Origin: G958295645 sp965242735
GTDB taxonomy: Bacteria; Gemmatimonadota; Gemmatimonadetes; Longimicrobiales; Gaopeijiaceae
DNA length: 64,000 bases
NCBI GenBank assembly: GCA_965242735.1
Contig: OZ251497.1
Location: 1 to 64,000 of the forward strand
Reading direction: 5' to 3'
Part shown: positions 7,176-14,667 of the stretch, piece after piece
Layout of the letters: every line of letters starts with the position of its first letter
Numbering within the stretch: position 1 is the stretch's first letter
Notes under the pieces: generated by a model
Seen by the model: only the letters and a program-made list of their open reading frames with translations
The model's database searches: none
What the model was told of the DNA's origin: nothing
Program-made: the position numbers and the translations under genes

Positions 7176-8756
7176 TTGGGGCAGCAGGACGGGAATTCGC
7201 GACGGTCGCCGAATCGCGCGCGCTCGGACGCGCCGCCGGACGCGGAGGTCCGGACGCCGACCGGTGGAACCTCGGCGGGCTTGGCCGAAGAGAACGGAAC
7301 GCTTGATCCGTCCGGCAAGTCCCAGACGCCGGCCTGCGGAACCTCGGCCGACCTAGCCAAACAGACCGCTAGGCTCGATCCGTCCGGCAGGCTTCGGACG
7401 CCGGACCGCCGGACCGTGGCCGGCTTGGCGGGGGGCGCGTTGCGCGATGCAGCCTTTGGCCTGGGGCTGATCGGTTACGCCGCGCGGAAGCGCTCTCGGC
7501 GGACGGAGGGCCTGCGCGCGCGAAACGGCGCCGTCGGAGCGTTGACGCGCCGGGCGCCGGGTCCGCGCATTCTCCTGCACGGCGTCAGCGTGGGCGAGGT
7601 CGTCGCGCTGGAGCCGCTCGCCCGGGAGCTTGCGGCCTCGGCGGCGCAACCCGACGTCGTGGTGAGCGCCAGCACGGCCACCGGCTTCGCGCACGCCCAG
7701 GAACTCTATGCGGACCTGGCCCCCGTCGTGCGGTTCCCGCTGGACTTCACGTGGATGGTCCGCCGGTTCCTCGACGGCGCGCGCCCGGCGCTGGCGTTGC
7801 TGGGCGAGCTGGAGCTGTGGCCGTCGTTCATGATCGAGTGCCGGCGAAGGGGGATTCCGGTGGGCGTGGTCAACGGCCGGCTCTCGGATCGCAGCTTTCG
7901 GGCGTACCGGCGCGGCCGGCCGCTCGTGAAGCGCATGTTCGCCGGCTTGGCCCTCGCCGTCGCGCAGACGCCCCTCTACCGGGAGCGGTTTGCGGCCTTG
8001 GGCGTGCCCGAGGACCGGATCGCCGTGGGCGGAAGCCTCAAGTGGGACGCGGCCCGCAAGCTGCCGGACCGAGCCGGCGCCGAGAAGCTGGCGCGCGCCC
8101 TGGGGCTGGACCGCGAGCGGCCGCTCGTGGTGGCGGGCTCCACGGGCCCCGGCGAGGAGGAAGCTCTGGTGCGGGCCCGGCCGCCGGGCTGCCAGCTGCT
8201 CTTGGCGCCTCGCAGCCAGGATCGCTGGGACGAGGTCGCCAAGCGGATTCCCGGCGTCGTCCGGCGAAGCCGCGCCGGCGAGGGCTCCCGTCGCCCGGCC
8301 GGCGCACGCGTGTTTCTTCTCGACACGATTGGCGAACTGCCGCAGGCCTACGCGCTGGCGGACGTCGCTTTCGTGGGCCGGAGCCTGTCGCCCTTGGGCG
8401 GCTCGAACCCCTTGGAGCCGGTGGCGCTGGCGAAGCCCACGATCATCGGTCCTCGCCACGAGAACTTCGCCGAGATCGTCGAGCGGCTGGCGGACGGAGG
8501 CGGCATCGTGGTCAGCCGAGACCCGATGGCCGTGGCGGCCCGCTGGCTGGCCGACCGCGCGGAGGCCGAGCGGGTGGCCACGGCGGGCAGGCAAGCGCTG
8601 GAGCGCAATCTCGGGACGGCCAAGCGCCAAGCCGATCTGGCGTTGGCCTTGCTGGACCCGGGCGCGCGAGGCCGGGGAAGGGTCTCGACTCCAGCCATTC
8701 GACGGCCGGCGGCCTCGGCGTCGTCCCCGCCGAGCCGTCCCGCGAGCCCGTCTTGA
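7176..8756 (+). CDS. waaA: 3-deoxy-D-manno-octulosonic acid (Kdo) transferase
   Basis: Transfers Kdo from CMP-Kdo to lipid IVA, the committed step of LPS core assembly at the inner membrane. Family marks: ILLHGVSVGEVVALEPLARE (with the HGVSVGE catalytic-side motif), LALLGELELWPSFM, VNGRLSDRSF, VGGSLKWD, and the donor-site run GGSNPLEPVALAKP with GPRHENF. The protein is 526 residues against about 420-430 usual. The surplus is a 95-residue N-terminal low-complexity region carrying a 24-residue tandem repeat. TTG 7176 is preceded by GGAGG seven bases upstream, which argues that the repeat region is translated. An internal start near residue 90 remains possible. Confidence 0.9.
   Translation: MGQQDGNSRRSPNRARSDAPPDAEVRTPTGGTSAGLAEENGTLDPSGKSQTPACGTSADLAKQTARLDPSGRLRTPDRRTVAGLAGGALRDAAFGLGLIGYAARKRSRRTEGLRARNGAVGALTRRAPGPRILLHGVSVGEVVALEPLARELAASAAQPDVVVSASTATGFAHAQELYADLAPVVRFPLDFTWMVRRFLDGARPALALLGELELWPSFMIECRRRGIPVGVVNGRLSDRSFRAYRRGRPLVKRMFAGLALAVAQTPLYRERFAALGVPEDRIAVGGSLKWDAARKLPDRAGAEKLARALGLDRERPLVVAGSTGPGEEEALVRARPPGCQLLLAPRSQDRWDEVAKRIPGVVRRSRAGEGSRRPAGARVFLLDTIGELPQAYALADVAFVGRSLSPLGGSNPLEPVALAKPTIIGPRHENFAEIVERLADGGGIVVSRDPMAVAARWLADRAEAERVATAGRQALERNLGTAKRQADLALALLDPGARGRGRVSTPAIRRPAASASSPPSRPASPS
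7251..7430. repeat. 72-bp tandem repeat inside the waaA 5' end, about 2.5 units
   Basis: The segment around GACGCC recurs at 7253, 7325 and 7397, giving a 72-bp period. It encodes a 24-residue repeat whose units share RTP, GTSA, LA and LDPSG blocks. Copies are diverged, so the array is not brand new. Confidence 0.75.
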
Positions 8757-8899
8757 CCCGGTGGCCGCGCCGTGACGGGGTTGACCGGGGGCATGGCGAC
8801 GCCCTACCGTGCTTGCTTGTCCGTGCGGCAGTCCCGCCGTTCCGCGCGGCCGCCCGGTTCCCCCCGCGACTCCTTGACTGATAACAGAAAGGTGCGCTC

Positions 8900-9463
8900 G
8901 TGATACAGATCGCCGCTCTCTGGGTTCCCATTGTCGTGTCGGCCGCCGCCGTGTTCGTCGCGAGCGCGCTGGCGTGGACGGTCATGCCGCACCACCGGTC
9001 GGACTTCGCCCGCGCCGACGACGAGGACAAGCTGATGGACGCCGTCCGGAAATGCGCGCCTCGCCCCGGCATGTACTACTTCCCGTACACCGATCACAAG
9101 TCGGAACGCACGGAGGAGTACCGCCAGAAGGTGGAAGCGGGCCCGGTCGGCATCGTGCGCGTCCGCGACTCTCGGGCCGCGCTCAACATGACGGGCGCCA
9201 TGGTCAAGTCGTTCATCTTCAACTTGGTCGTGGCCACCCTGGTCGCGTACATCGCGGGGGGCGCGCACGGACCGGGCGCGGAGTACATGGACGTGTTCGG
9301 GACCGTGGGCCCGGCGACGTTCCTGGCCTACGCCTTCGCCAGCGTGCACGAGAGCATCTGGATGGGCCTGCCTCGAAGCGCGGCGATCAAGCAGGGTCTG
9401 GACGGATTCGTCTACGCGCTCCTCACGGCGGGCATCTTCGGATGGCTGTGGCCCGTGGCATGA
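8900..9463 (+). CDS. Hypothetical three-helix membrane protein, coupled to osmC
   Basis: A 187-residue protein starting at GTG 8900 with AGAAAGG eight bases upstream. It has one membrane helix at residues 1-29, a soluble loop of about 65 residues containing PGMYYFPYTDHKSERTEEY, then two more hydrophobic stretches (FIFNLVVATLVAYIAGG and GFVYALLTAGIFGWLW). No family was recognised. Its stop overlaps the start of the OsmC-family gene in an ATGA, so the two are very likely co-translated. A link to thiol redox chemistry is inferred from context only. Confidence 0.7.
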   Translation: MIQIAALWVPIVVSAAAVFVASALAWTVMPHHRSDFARADDEDKLMDAVRKCAPRPGMYYFPYTDHKSERTEEYRQKVEAGPVGIVRVRDSRAALNMTGAMVKSFIFNLVVATLVAYIAGGAHGPGAEYMDVFGTVGPATFLAYAFASVHESIWMGLPRSAAIKQGLDGFVYALLTAGIFGWLWPVA

Positions 9464-9927
9464 GCGACGTCGTGTACGAATCCCGAGTCCGCATCGAACG
9501 CACGCGGGGTCCGCACCGCTTGGCGCATCTGCCGGCGCGGGACGAGCCGGTCGAGTTCGGCGTGCACGGCCCCATCGCCGCCCACTACGGGGCCGACCCG
9601 GAAACCGAGACCACGACGACCTTGGACTACGTGGTGGCCGCCACCGGAGGCTGACTGGTCGGCACCTTGGGCGGCGTGCTGGAGGCACGCGGGATCGATG
9701 CGTCGGACGGCAAGCTGACGGCCGAGGTCACTGGCAACGTCTCGAAGGAGGAGGGCGTGCTGTCTTTGCGGGCAATTCACGTGAAGTACCGGCTCGAAGC
9801 GGACGGCGCGGACCGCGAGGCGATCCGCCGGGCGCACGACATGCACGCCGACCGTTGCCCCGTCTACCGGACGCTCCACAAGTGCGTGGACGTCACGACC
9901 GAGCTGGCCGTCGCGCCCCCAAGATGA
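9460..9927 (+). CDS. OsmC-family protein, probable selenoprotein (in-frame TGA as Sec65)
   Basis: Read through TGA 9652-9654, this frame gives a 155-residue OsmC/Ohr-family thiol peroxidase-like protein from ATG 9460, overlapping the upstream stop. The first part ends TTTLDYVVAATGG and, after the TGA, continues in the same frame with LVGTLGGVLEARGID to the natural stop. In OsmC relatives such as E. coli YhfA the matching segment reads AAGGC, so the TGA sits exactly at the first, peroxidatic Cys. The second family Cys is present at C133 (ADRCPV). A hairpin with SECIS properties lies 25 bases downstream. Family knowledge: OsmC-like proteins have been reported as selenoproteins in marine metagenomes. 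Without readthrough the gene would be two fragments, 9460-9654 and 9667-9927. Confidence 0.8.
9652..9690 (+). promoter_or_regulatory. UGA codon plus bacterial SECIS-like hairpin
   Basis: After the UGA (9652-9654) there are 25 bases to the apical loop. The perfect 6-bp stem GCGUGC/GCACGC occupies 9674-9679 and 9685-9690 and closes a 5-base loop UGGAG with G at its second position. This matches the known bacterial SECIS pattern (loop roughly 16-37 bases after UGA, a G in the first two loop bases). Such elements bind SelB and direct selenocysteine insertion. Confidence 0.7.
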
Positions 9928-10007
9928 ACCCGCGGGCCAACTGCCGCCGTAGTGCCTCAGGCGACCGCCCGAGCGCAACCACCTAACGGGACAAAAGGAC
10001 CTCGACG

Positions 10008-10070
10008 ATGAGTCTCATCCTCCGACGCATCCTGCGGCTGGCGCTGGACTGGCTTCGGTCCAAGATCTGA
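10008..10070 (+). CDS. Possible 20-residue amphipathic peptide
   Basis: ATG 10008 follows AAAGGA by nine bases and opens a 20-residue frame, MSLILRRILRLALDWLRSKI. The sequence alternates Leu/Ile with Arg/Lys and would form a cationic amphipathic helix. It overlaps the 3' end of the convergent propeller gene. It lies 80 bases after the OsmC-family gene and could be part of the same transcript. At this length chance is a serious alternative. Confidence 0.25.
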   Translation: MSLILRRILRLALDWLRSKI

Positions 10071-11136
10071 CCTCCACGTCGAGCTTGGCCAACGCGTACT
10101 CGGGGTCGTCCCAGTACGTGGCCAAGTAGCGGCCGTCCGCCGTGGCCGAGAGTCCGCCGTAGCCGGTCTCCACCGGCGTGCGAGCCAAGATGTCCCCTTC
10201 CGGCGAGACCACCAGCCACTCCGAACTCGACGGCCCTTCCTCGGGCCACACCTTCACGACGTTGAGAATGTCCCCGTTCTCGCGTTCGTGCAGGAAGACC
10301 GACTGCGTCCACGCGTTGGTCGTGCTGTAGCCGTCCGCCTCGTACGTCACCGCCCGGTCCGCCTCGGACGCCGAGACGATTTGTTCGTCTTCGATCACCA
10401 CATGCGCCCCGTTCCCCAAGAGATCGGCATACCGCGTGATCCGGAACGGAGCCGCGTCCGACACTAGCAGTCCGCCGTCCCGCGTCACGGCCATGGGTCC
10501 GCCCGACGCGCGGCGAACGGTCTCCCATTTCGGATGATTCAACGCGGGATGCCAGCTCTTGACGGGACGGCCTTCGCCGTCGAACCGGTGCACGGCCCAG
10601 CGCGCCAGCTCATGCTCCGAGTCGCCGAAGCCGCCACTGAGGATGAAGCCGCCTTCCCCCGTCGCCACCATGCCGCTGAAGCCCACGGGCGCGCCCCATC
10701 TCAGGCGCCGAACGAACCGCTTGTTCTCTCCCAAGAACAGAAAGCCCCGGTCGTCCCGCAACACGACGTCGCCCGCCAAGCTCGTTGCAAAGCTCCTTGC
10801 GCGACGGATCTCCCTGGGACCGTCTCCCTCGCGAAGCACGCGGCTCGCGCCCAATCCTTCGCTGGAAAAGGCCCAGACCTCCGACAGTTCGGTGTCGCTC
10901 ACCCAAATCGTGCCGTCCGGCCATTGCATGGTGGCTCCCGGCCACACGAAGCCGAAGTCGGAATCGCCAGGCGTGCTCCACACCTTGGAGACGCACACCT
11001 CCATGGGGTACGTCGCGCCTCGCTGCGCCGCGGCCAAGCCCGGCTGGGCAAGTCCGGCCAACGCCAGCATCCAAGGCAACCAGACTTTGGCGAACACGGT
11101 CATGGCGGCGTTGGATCGACGGTCGAAGGCGGACAT
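10015..11136 (-). CDS. Secreted six-bladed beta-propeller-like protein
   Basis: A 373-residue protein starting at ATG 11136 with AGGAAG seven bases upstream. Residues 1-38 form a signal peptide ending near GLAAAQRG. The mature part has repeated propeller-strand patterns such as WPDGTIWVSDTE, DGPREIRRARSFA, TRDGGLLVSDAAP and TADGRYLATYWDD. This resembles the extracellular 6-bladed beta-propeller proteins abundant in some soil and marine phyla. Ligand and function are unknown. It is one of five such proteins in the window. Confidence 0.7.
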   Translation of the reverse strand: MSAFDRRSNAAMTVFAKVWLPWMLALAGLAQPGLAAAQRGATYPMEVCVSKVWSTPGDSDFGFVWPGATMQWPDGTIWVSDTELSEVWAFSSEGLGASRVLREGDGPREIRRARSFATSLAGDVVLRDDRGFLFLGENKRFVRRLRWGAPVGFSGMVATGEGGFILSGGFGDSEHELARWAVHRFDGEGRPVKSWHPALNHPKWETVRRASGGPMAVTRDGGLLVSDAAPFRITRYADLLGNGAHVVIEDEQIVSASEADRAVTYEADGYSTTNAWTQSVFLHERENGDILNVVKVWPEEGPSSSEWLVVSPEGDILARTPVETGYGGLSATADGRYLATYWDDPEYALAKLDVEVRSWTEASPAPAAGCVGG

Positions 11137-11189
11137 GGCGGTCTTCCTTTCCTGTTCTGGGCGTTCTCGAGAACGAGACGAGGCCGACT

Positions 11190-11735
11190 CTACACGGACG
11201 AGGCCGACTCTATACCATGGGCTTCAATCAGGCCGAGGTCCCACACCCAGCGCTGCCAGCGGATGGCAAGCGGATTCGTGATGATCGCCATCCCCCCATC
11301 AGACAGCTCTCGTGCAAGAAAAGCCCAGTCGTCGCCGTTGCAGTTTATCGCCGCGAAGTGCCGTCGCCCGACACGTCGCAACGCCACAGCGACGCCATTA
11401 AGGTCGAGAATTCTCATGTTCGAATCAAGCCCGAGGCTGACTTGCTGATGCTGCACGTCCGGTCCACCATCGGTCGGTACGCACTCCGTCCGATCAAACC
11501 AGAAGTCAATCTTGATTCTCGTGCACTCGCAACCCCCAGTAATCGTGCAGGTCTTCCTGTCCCGCTCAAGGTTCGAAGTGCAGGCGCTGCCGCCACGTCC
11601 GTCCGCGCAGTCGTCGCCACCATTGCACGCAACGCACTGCGCTTGGAGGGACGACAAGCCGCTGCCCGGGAGCACCAACAGTGCAACCATGATCGCGAAT
11701 GCGCTCGTGGTCAGCTTGGAGTTCGGGGTCCACAT
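11190..11735 (-). CDS. Secreted Cys-rich hypothetical protein
   Basis: A 181-residue protein. ATG 11735 is preferred because GGAG lies seven bases upstream; ATG 11741 is also possible. A signal peptide ends near SSLQAQ. The mature N-terminus is Cys-rich (CVACNGGDDCADGRGGSAC, then C-x-x-T-x-x-C-x-C), suggesting disulfides in the periplasm. Its 3' end contains a tandem duplication of about 20 bp at 11175-11213. Its GC content is lower than its neighbours. No family was recognised. Confidence 0.6.
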   Translation of the reverse strand: MWTPNSKLTTSAFAIMVALLVLPGSGLSSLQAQCVACNGGDDCADGRGGSACTSNLERDRKTCTITGGCECTRIKIDFWFDRTECVPTDGGPDVQHQQVSLGLDSNMRILDLNGVAVALRRVGRRHFAAINCNGDDWAFLARELSDGGMAIITNPLAIRWQRWVWDLGLIEAHGIESASSV

Positions 11736-12073
11736 GAGCATGCTCCGTATCTTGAAGAAGATTGAGGTCTTGGCGATGGAATCGCCGCTTGCATAGGGGG
11801 GATACGCAGGGAGGCCGTATCTGGGAGTGTCATTTTTCGTCACGGGCCTCGGTTCGGCCAAGCCGGGCCAACTGGCGATGTCGCGCCACGCCACCGCCCG
11901 GCGGCGTCGGGGCGTGCGGAAGCTCGACAAGGACAGCAAGGGCGGCTGAGGGCTTTGCATCTCAGCTGGCACGGGGTAGAAGGGCAACATCCACATTCGC
12001 GGACACCGGAAGCCGCCGACGGGACTCCGACCGGCCCGAAGGCGGGGCCGCCCGGCCGCGGGCAATGGACCGC
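11736..12073. other. 338-bp intergenic region, nothing recognised
   Basis: This spacer lies downstream of hisD and upstream of the Cys-rich gene. It should hold the promoter for that gene and possibly the his operon terminator, but no convincing hairpin with a T-run was seen. A 23-residue basic plus-strand peptide frame at 11878-11949 lacks a ribosome-binding site and was not accepted. Confidence 0.4.
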
Positions 12074-13390
12074 CTATCCCTCCGATATGCGCATTTCGGC
12101 CGCGCGGGCGTGGGCGGCCAAGCCCTCCATGCGAGCGAGGGCCGCGGCGTCTCGGGCGGCGTCGTCGAGTTCGGGGCCGGGCTCGACGCGGACCCAGGTG
12201 GGGCGGCGAAGAAACGAGAAGACGGAGAGGCCGGCAGCGAACCGGGCCGATCCGCCGGTGGGGAGCACGTGGTTGGGGCCCAGGCCGTAGTCGCCCAGGA
12301 CTTCGGCGGACGCTTCGCCGACGAAGGCGGCGCCGTACGCGTCGAGTTCGCCGGCCCAGCGGTCCGCGCGGCCGCCGTGAATCTCCAAGTGCTCGGGCGC
12401 CAGTTCCTGGCAGCAACGGAGGGCCTCGCGCTCGGTCGCGACGACGGCGAATCCGTTGGCCAGGGCGGCGGCAGCGGTCTCGGCCGTCTCCAGGACCGGC
12501 AACTGCTTGGCGAGCTCCTCGTCGACGCGGGCGGCGAGGGAGGCGGACGTGGTGACGAGCACCGGGAGGGCGACGTCGTCGTGCTCGGCCTGGGCAAGCA
12601 AGTCGGCGGCGATGAGCTTGGGATCGCCGGCCTCGTCCGAGAGCACCACCAGCTCGGAGGCGCCGGCCAGCGAGTCCACGCCCACGGCGCCCACCAAGAG
12701 CATCTTCGCGCCCGTGACCCAGTGGTTGCCGGGGCCCGCGAGCACGTCGCAGCGCGGAACCTCCACGCCGTACGCCATGGCGGCCATGGCCTGCGCGCCG
12801 CCCGCGGCCAGCACGCCGTCGACGCCGGCGATCGCGGCCGTGGCGAGCATCTGGCGCGACGGGTCGGGCGACGCCAGCCACACCTCCTCGACGCCCGCGA
12901 CCCTGGCCGTGACCGTCGTCATGAGCGCCGACGAGGACAACGGGAACCGTCCGCCGGGCGCATAGCACCCGGCCACGCGGACGGGCGTCAAGCGATCTCC
13001 GGCCGTGCCGCCGGGCACCGCCGCATGAGCGGGGGAAGCCGTATCCAACTGTGCGCGCGCGAATCGCTCGATGCGGGCCGCCGTGCGTTCCAGCAATTCG
13101 CGCTCCGACGGGCGCAGCGAACGGAGCGCCGCCTGGAGGTCCGCCTTGGACTTGAGGAGGGGCGCGCCAGCCGGCAGGCGGTCCCACCATTCCGCATACT
13201 GGCGCAACGCCACCATGCCGCCGTCCCGCACCCCGGACACGATCCTGGAAATCGCGGGCAGCGACTCTTCCGGCACGACCGGCCCGCGCTGGCTGGGCGC
13301 GTCCGCGGGCGCCACCCGCCTCAGGCGCGGGGCGGAGGCGATCGTCGGGTCAGGGGCGGCGCCCGCGCTTGCTCGGCAATTGTTCGTCAT
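12074..13390 (-). CDS. hisD: Histidinol dehydrogenase
   Basis: A 438-residue zinc- and NAD-dependent enzyme that oxidises L-histidinol to L-histidine, the last two steps of the pathway. Family marks include GGRFPLSSSALMTTVTARVAG, GAQAMAAMAYG, LAGPGNHWVTGAK, DLLAQAEHD and ELAPEHLEIHGG, and near the C-terminus GPNHVLPTGGSARF. These contain the conserved Gln/His zinc ligands and catalytic Glu-His pair. Its ATG overlaps the stop of hisA-IE in an ATGA, placing it last in the his operon. Confidence 0.96.
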   Translation of the reverse strand: MTNNCRASAGAAPDPTIASAPRLRRVAPADAPSQRGPVVPEESLPAISRIVSGVRDGGMVALRQYAEWWDRLPAGAPLLKSKADLQAALRSLRPSERELLERTAARIERFARAQLDTASPAHAAVPGGTAGDRLTPVRVAGCYAPGGRFPLSSSALMTTVTARVAGVEEVWLASPDPSRQMLATAAIAGVDGVLAAGGAQAMAAMAYGVEVPRCDVLAGPGNHWVTGAKMLLVGAVGVDSLAGASELVVLSDEAGDPKLIAADLLAQAEHDDVALPVLVTTSASLAARVDEELAKQLPVLETAETAAAALANGFAVVATEREALRCCQELAPEHLEIHGGRADRWAGELDAYGAAFVGEASAEVLGDYGLGPNHVLPTGGSARFAAGLSVFSFLRRPTWVRVEPGPELDDAARDAAALARMEGLAAHARAAEMRISEG

Positions 13391-14667
13391 TCATCCCTCC
13401 GCACGCCGTCGCCTTTGGGGAGACTGGCGGGCCGCCGGCCGATCCTTGCCGCCCGGCGGTCCAGCTCGCGCTCCACGTCGGCGAAGCTCGCGCGGGAACG
13501 AGCCAGGGCCACGGAAGCGAAGTAGAGGAGGTCGGCGGCTTCCCGGACGGCGTGCTCCCGGTCTTGGGCGGCAGCGAGTTCGCCGGCTTCCTCGAGCAGC
13601 TTGCCGCGCAGCAGGGCGGGGTCGCCGAGGAGCCGGTTGGTGAGCGAGCCGGGCTCCGGGCGGGCGAAGCGGCGCGCGACGGTGCGCTCCAAGGCGCCCA
13701 CGCCGCGGCCGGGGCCGAAGCACGTCCAGTCGCCGCGATGGCAGAAGCCGGGCTCGGACTGGGCGACGGTGAAGCGAAGCGCGTCGCGGTCGCAGTCGGC
13801 GTCGATGCGGAGCAGCGACTGGACGGCGCCGGAAGACTCGCCCTTGCGCCAGAGTCCGCGGCTGCGGGAGCGGTAGACGCCGCGTCCTTCCTCGATGGCC
13901 GCGCGCACGCTCTCCAAGTCCGACCACGCCAACCCCAGCGCCGCGCCCCGCTCGTCGGTCACCAACGTCGGCCACAACCCGTCCTCGCGATCCGACCGCA
14001 ACGGCGCGGCAAACGCCTCCGCCAGGCCCAGGACGCCGCGGTAGAGGGCCATGCCGACCTGCGCGTCGGCGCCTTGGTCGTCCAGCCATCGCACGTCCTC
14101 GGCGGTGGCGACGCCGCCCGCCACGGTGAGCCGGGCCGTCCCCGCCGCCCCGGCCAGCGCCCGGACGCCCTCGCGCGCCACGCCGCCCATCATGCCCTCG
14201 CCTTCCACGAACGTCGCCAGAAAGCCGCCGGCCAAGCCGTCCAGCTCCGCCATGCGCTCGACCACGGTCCGCCCCGTCCGTTCGGTCCATCCCTTCACCA
14301 CCACTTCGCCCTCCCACGCGTCCAGCGCGACCACCACGCGCTCCGCCGGCAGACCTTCCAGCACTTCCGGCACCGCCGCCGTCCCCAGCACCACCTTGGC
14401 CGCCCCTCGGTTCAGCCAAGCGACGGCGTCTTCGCGGGTGCGGATGCCGCCGCCGACGCGGCAAGGCGCCAGCCGGCACAGCTCGGCCATCACCTCCGCG
14501 TTCGAACCGCGGCCCAGCGCGGCGTCCAGGTCCACCACGGCCACCTCGCCGACGCGGCCGAACTTCTCGGCGAGCGGGCGCGGGTCGCCGGCGTCGAGGA
14601 CCTGCCGCCGGCCCTGCACCAGCTGCACGGCGCGGCCGCCCGCCAGGTCGATCGACGGAACGATCAC
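13387..14667 (-). CDS. hisA-hisIE: HisA-HisI-HisE trifunctional histidine biosynthesis fusion
   Basis: A 426-residue fusion. Residues 1 to ~230 are HisA (ProFAR isomerase): VIVPSIDLAGGRAVQLVQG at the start, VALDAWEGEVVVKGW in the middle; the catalytic Asp8, Asp127 and Thr164 equivalents appear present, while the usual TDI-RDGT stretch reads TFVEGEGMMGG. Next is HisI (PR-AMP cyclohydrolase): YRSRSRGLWRKGESSG, DADCDRDAL, GFCHRGDWTCF with its metal-binding Cys/His. The last ~95 residues are HisE (PR-ATP pyrophosphohydrolase): KLLEEAGELAAA and EAADLLYF. GTG 14667 overlaps the hisF stop in a GTGA. HisIE fusions are common; joining them to HisA is less usual. Confidence 0.93.
   Translation of the reverse strand: MIVPSIDLAGGRAVQLVQGRRQVLDAGDPRPLAEKFGRVGEVAVVDLDAALGRGSNAEVMAELCRLAPCRVGGGIRTREDAVAWLNRGAAKVVLGTAAVPEVLEGLPAERVVVALDAWEGEVVVKGWTERTGRTVVERMAELDGLAGGFLATFVEGEGMMGGVAREGVRALAGAAGTARLTVAGGVATAEDVRWLDDQGADAQVGMALYRGVLGLAEAFAAPLRSDREDGLWPTLVTDERGAALGLAWSDLESVRAAIEEGRGVYRSRSRGLWRKGESSGAVQSLLRIDADCDRDALRFTVAQSEPGFCHRGDWTCFGPGRGVGALERTVARRFARPEPGSLTNRLLGDPALLRGKLLEEAGELAAAQDREHAVREAADLLYFASVALARSRASFADVERELDRRAARIGRRPASLPKGDGVRRDE

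Noticed and set aside
7251..7430. Regular repeats as a possible CRISPR array
   Set aside because: Units are contiguous and in frame with waaA, without constant repeats separated by unique spacers.
9652..9667. Ordinary nonsense mutation splitting the OsmC-family gene in two
   Set aside because: Considered seriously, but the TGA coincides with the catalytic Cys column and is followed by a SECIS-like hairpin, so selenocysteine is favoured.
11878..11949. 23-residue basic peptide frame on the plus strand
   Set aside because: No ribosome-binding site and the composition is typical of random GC-rich sequence.
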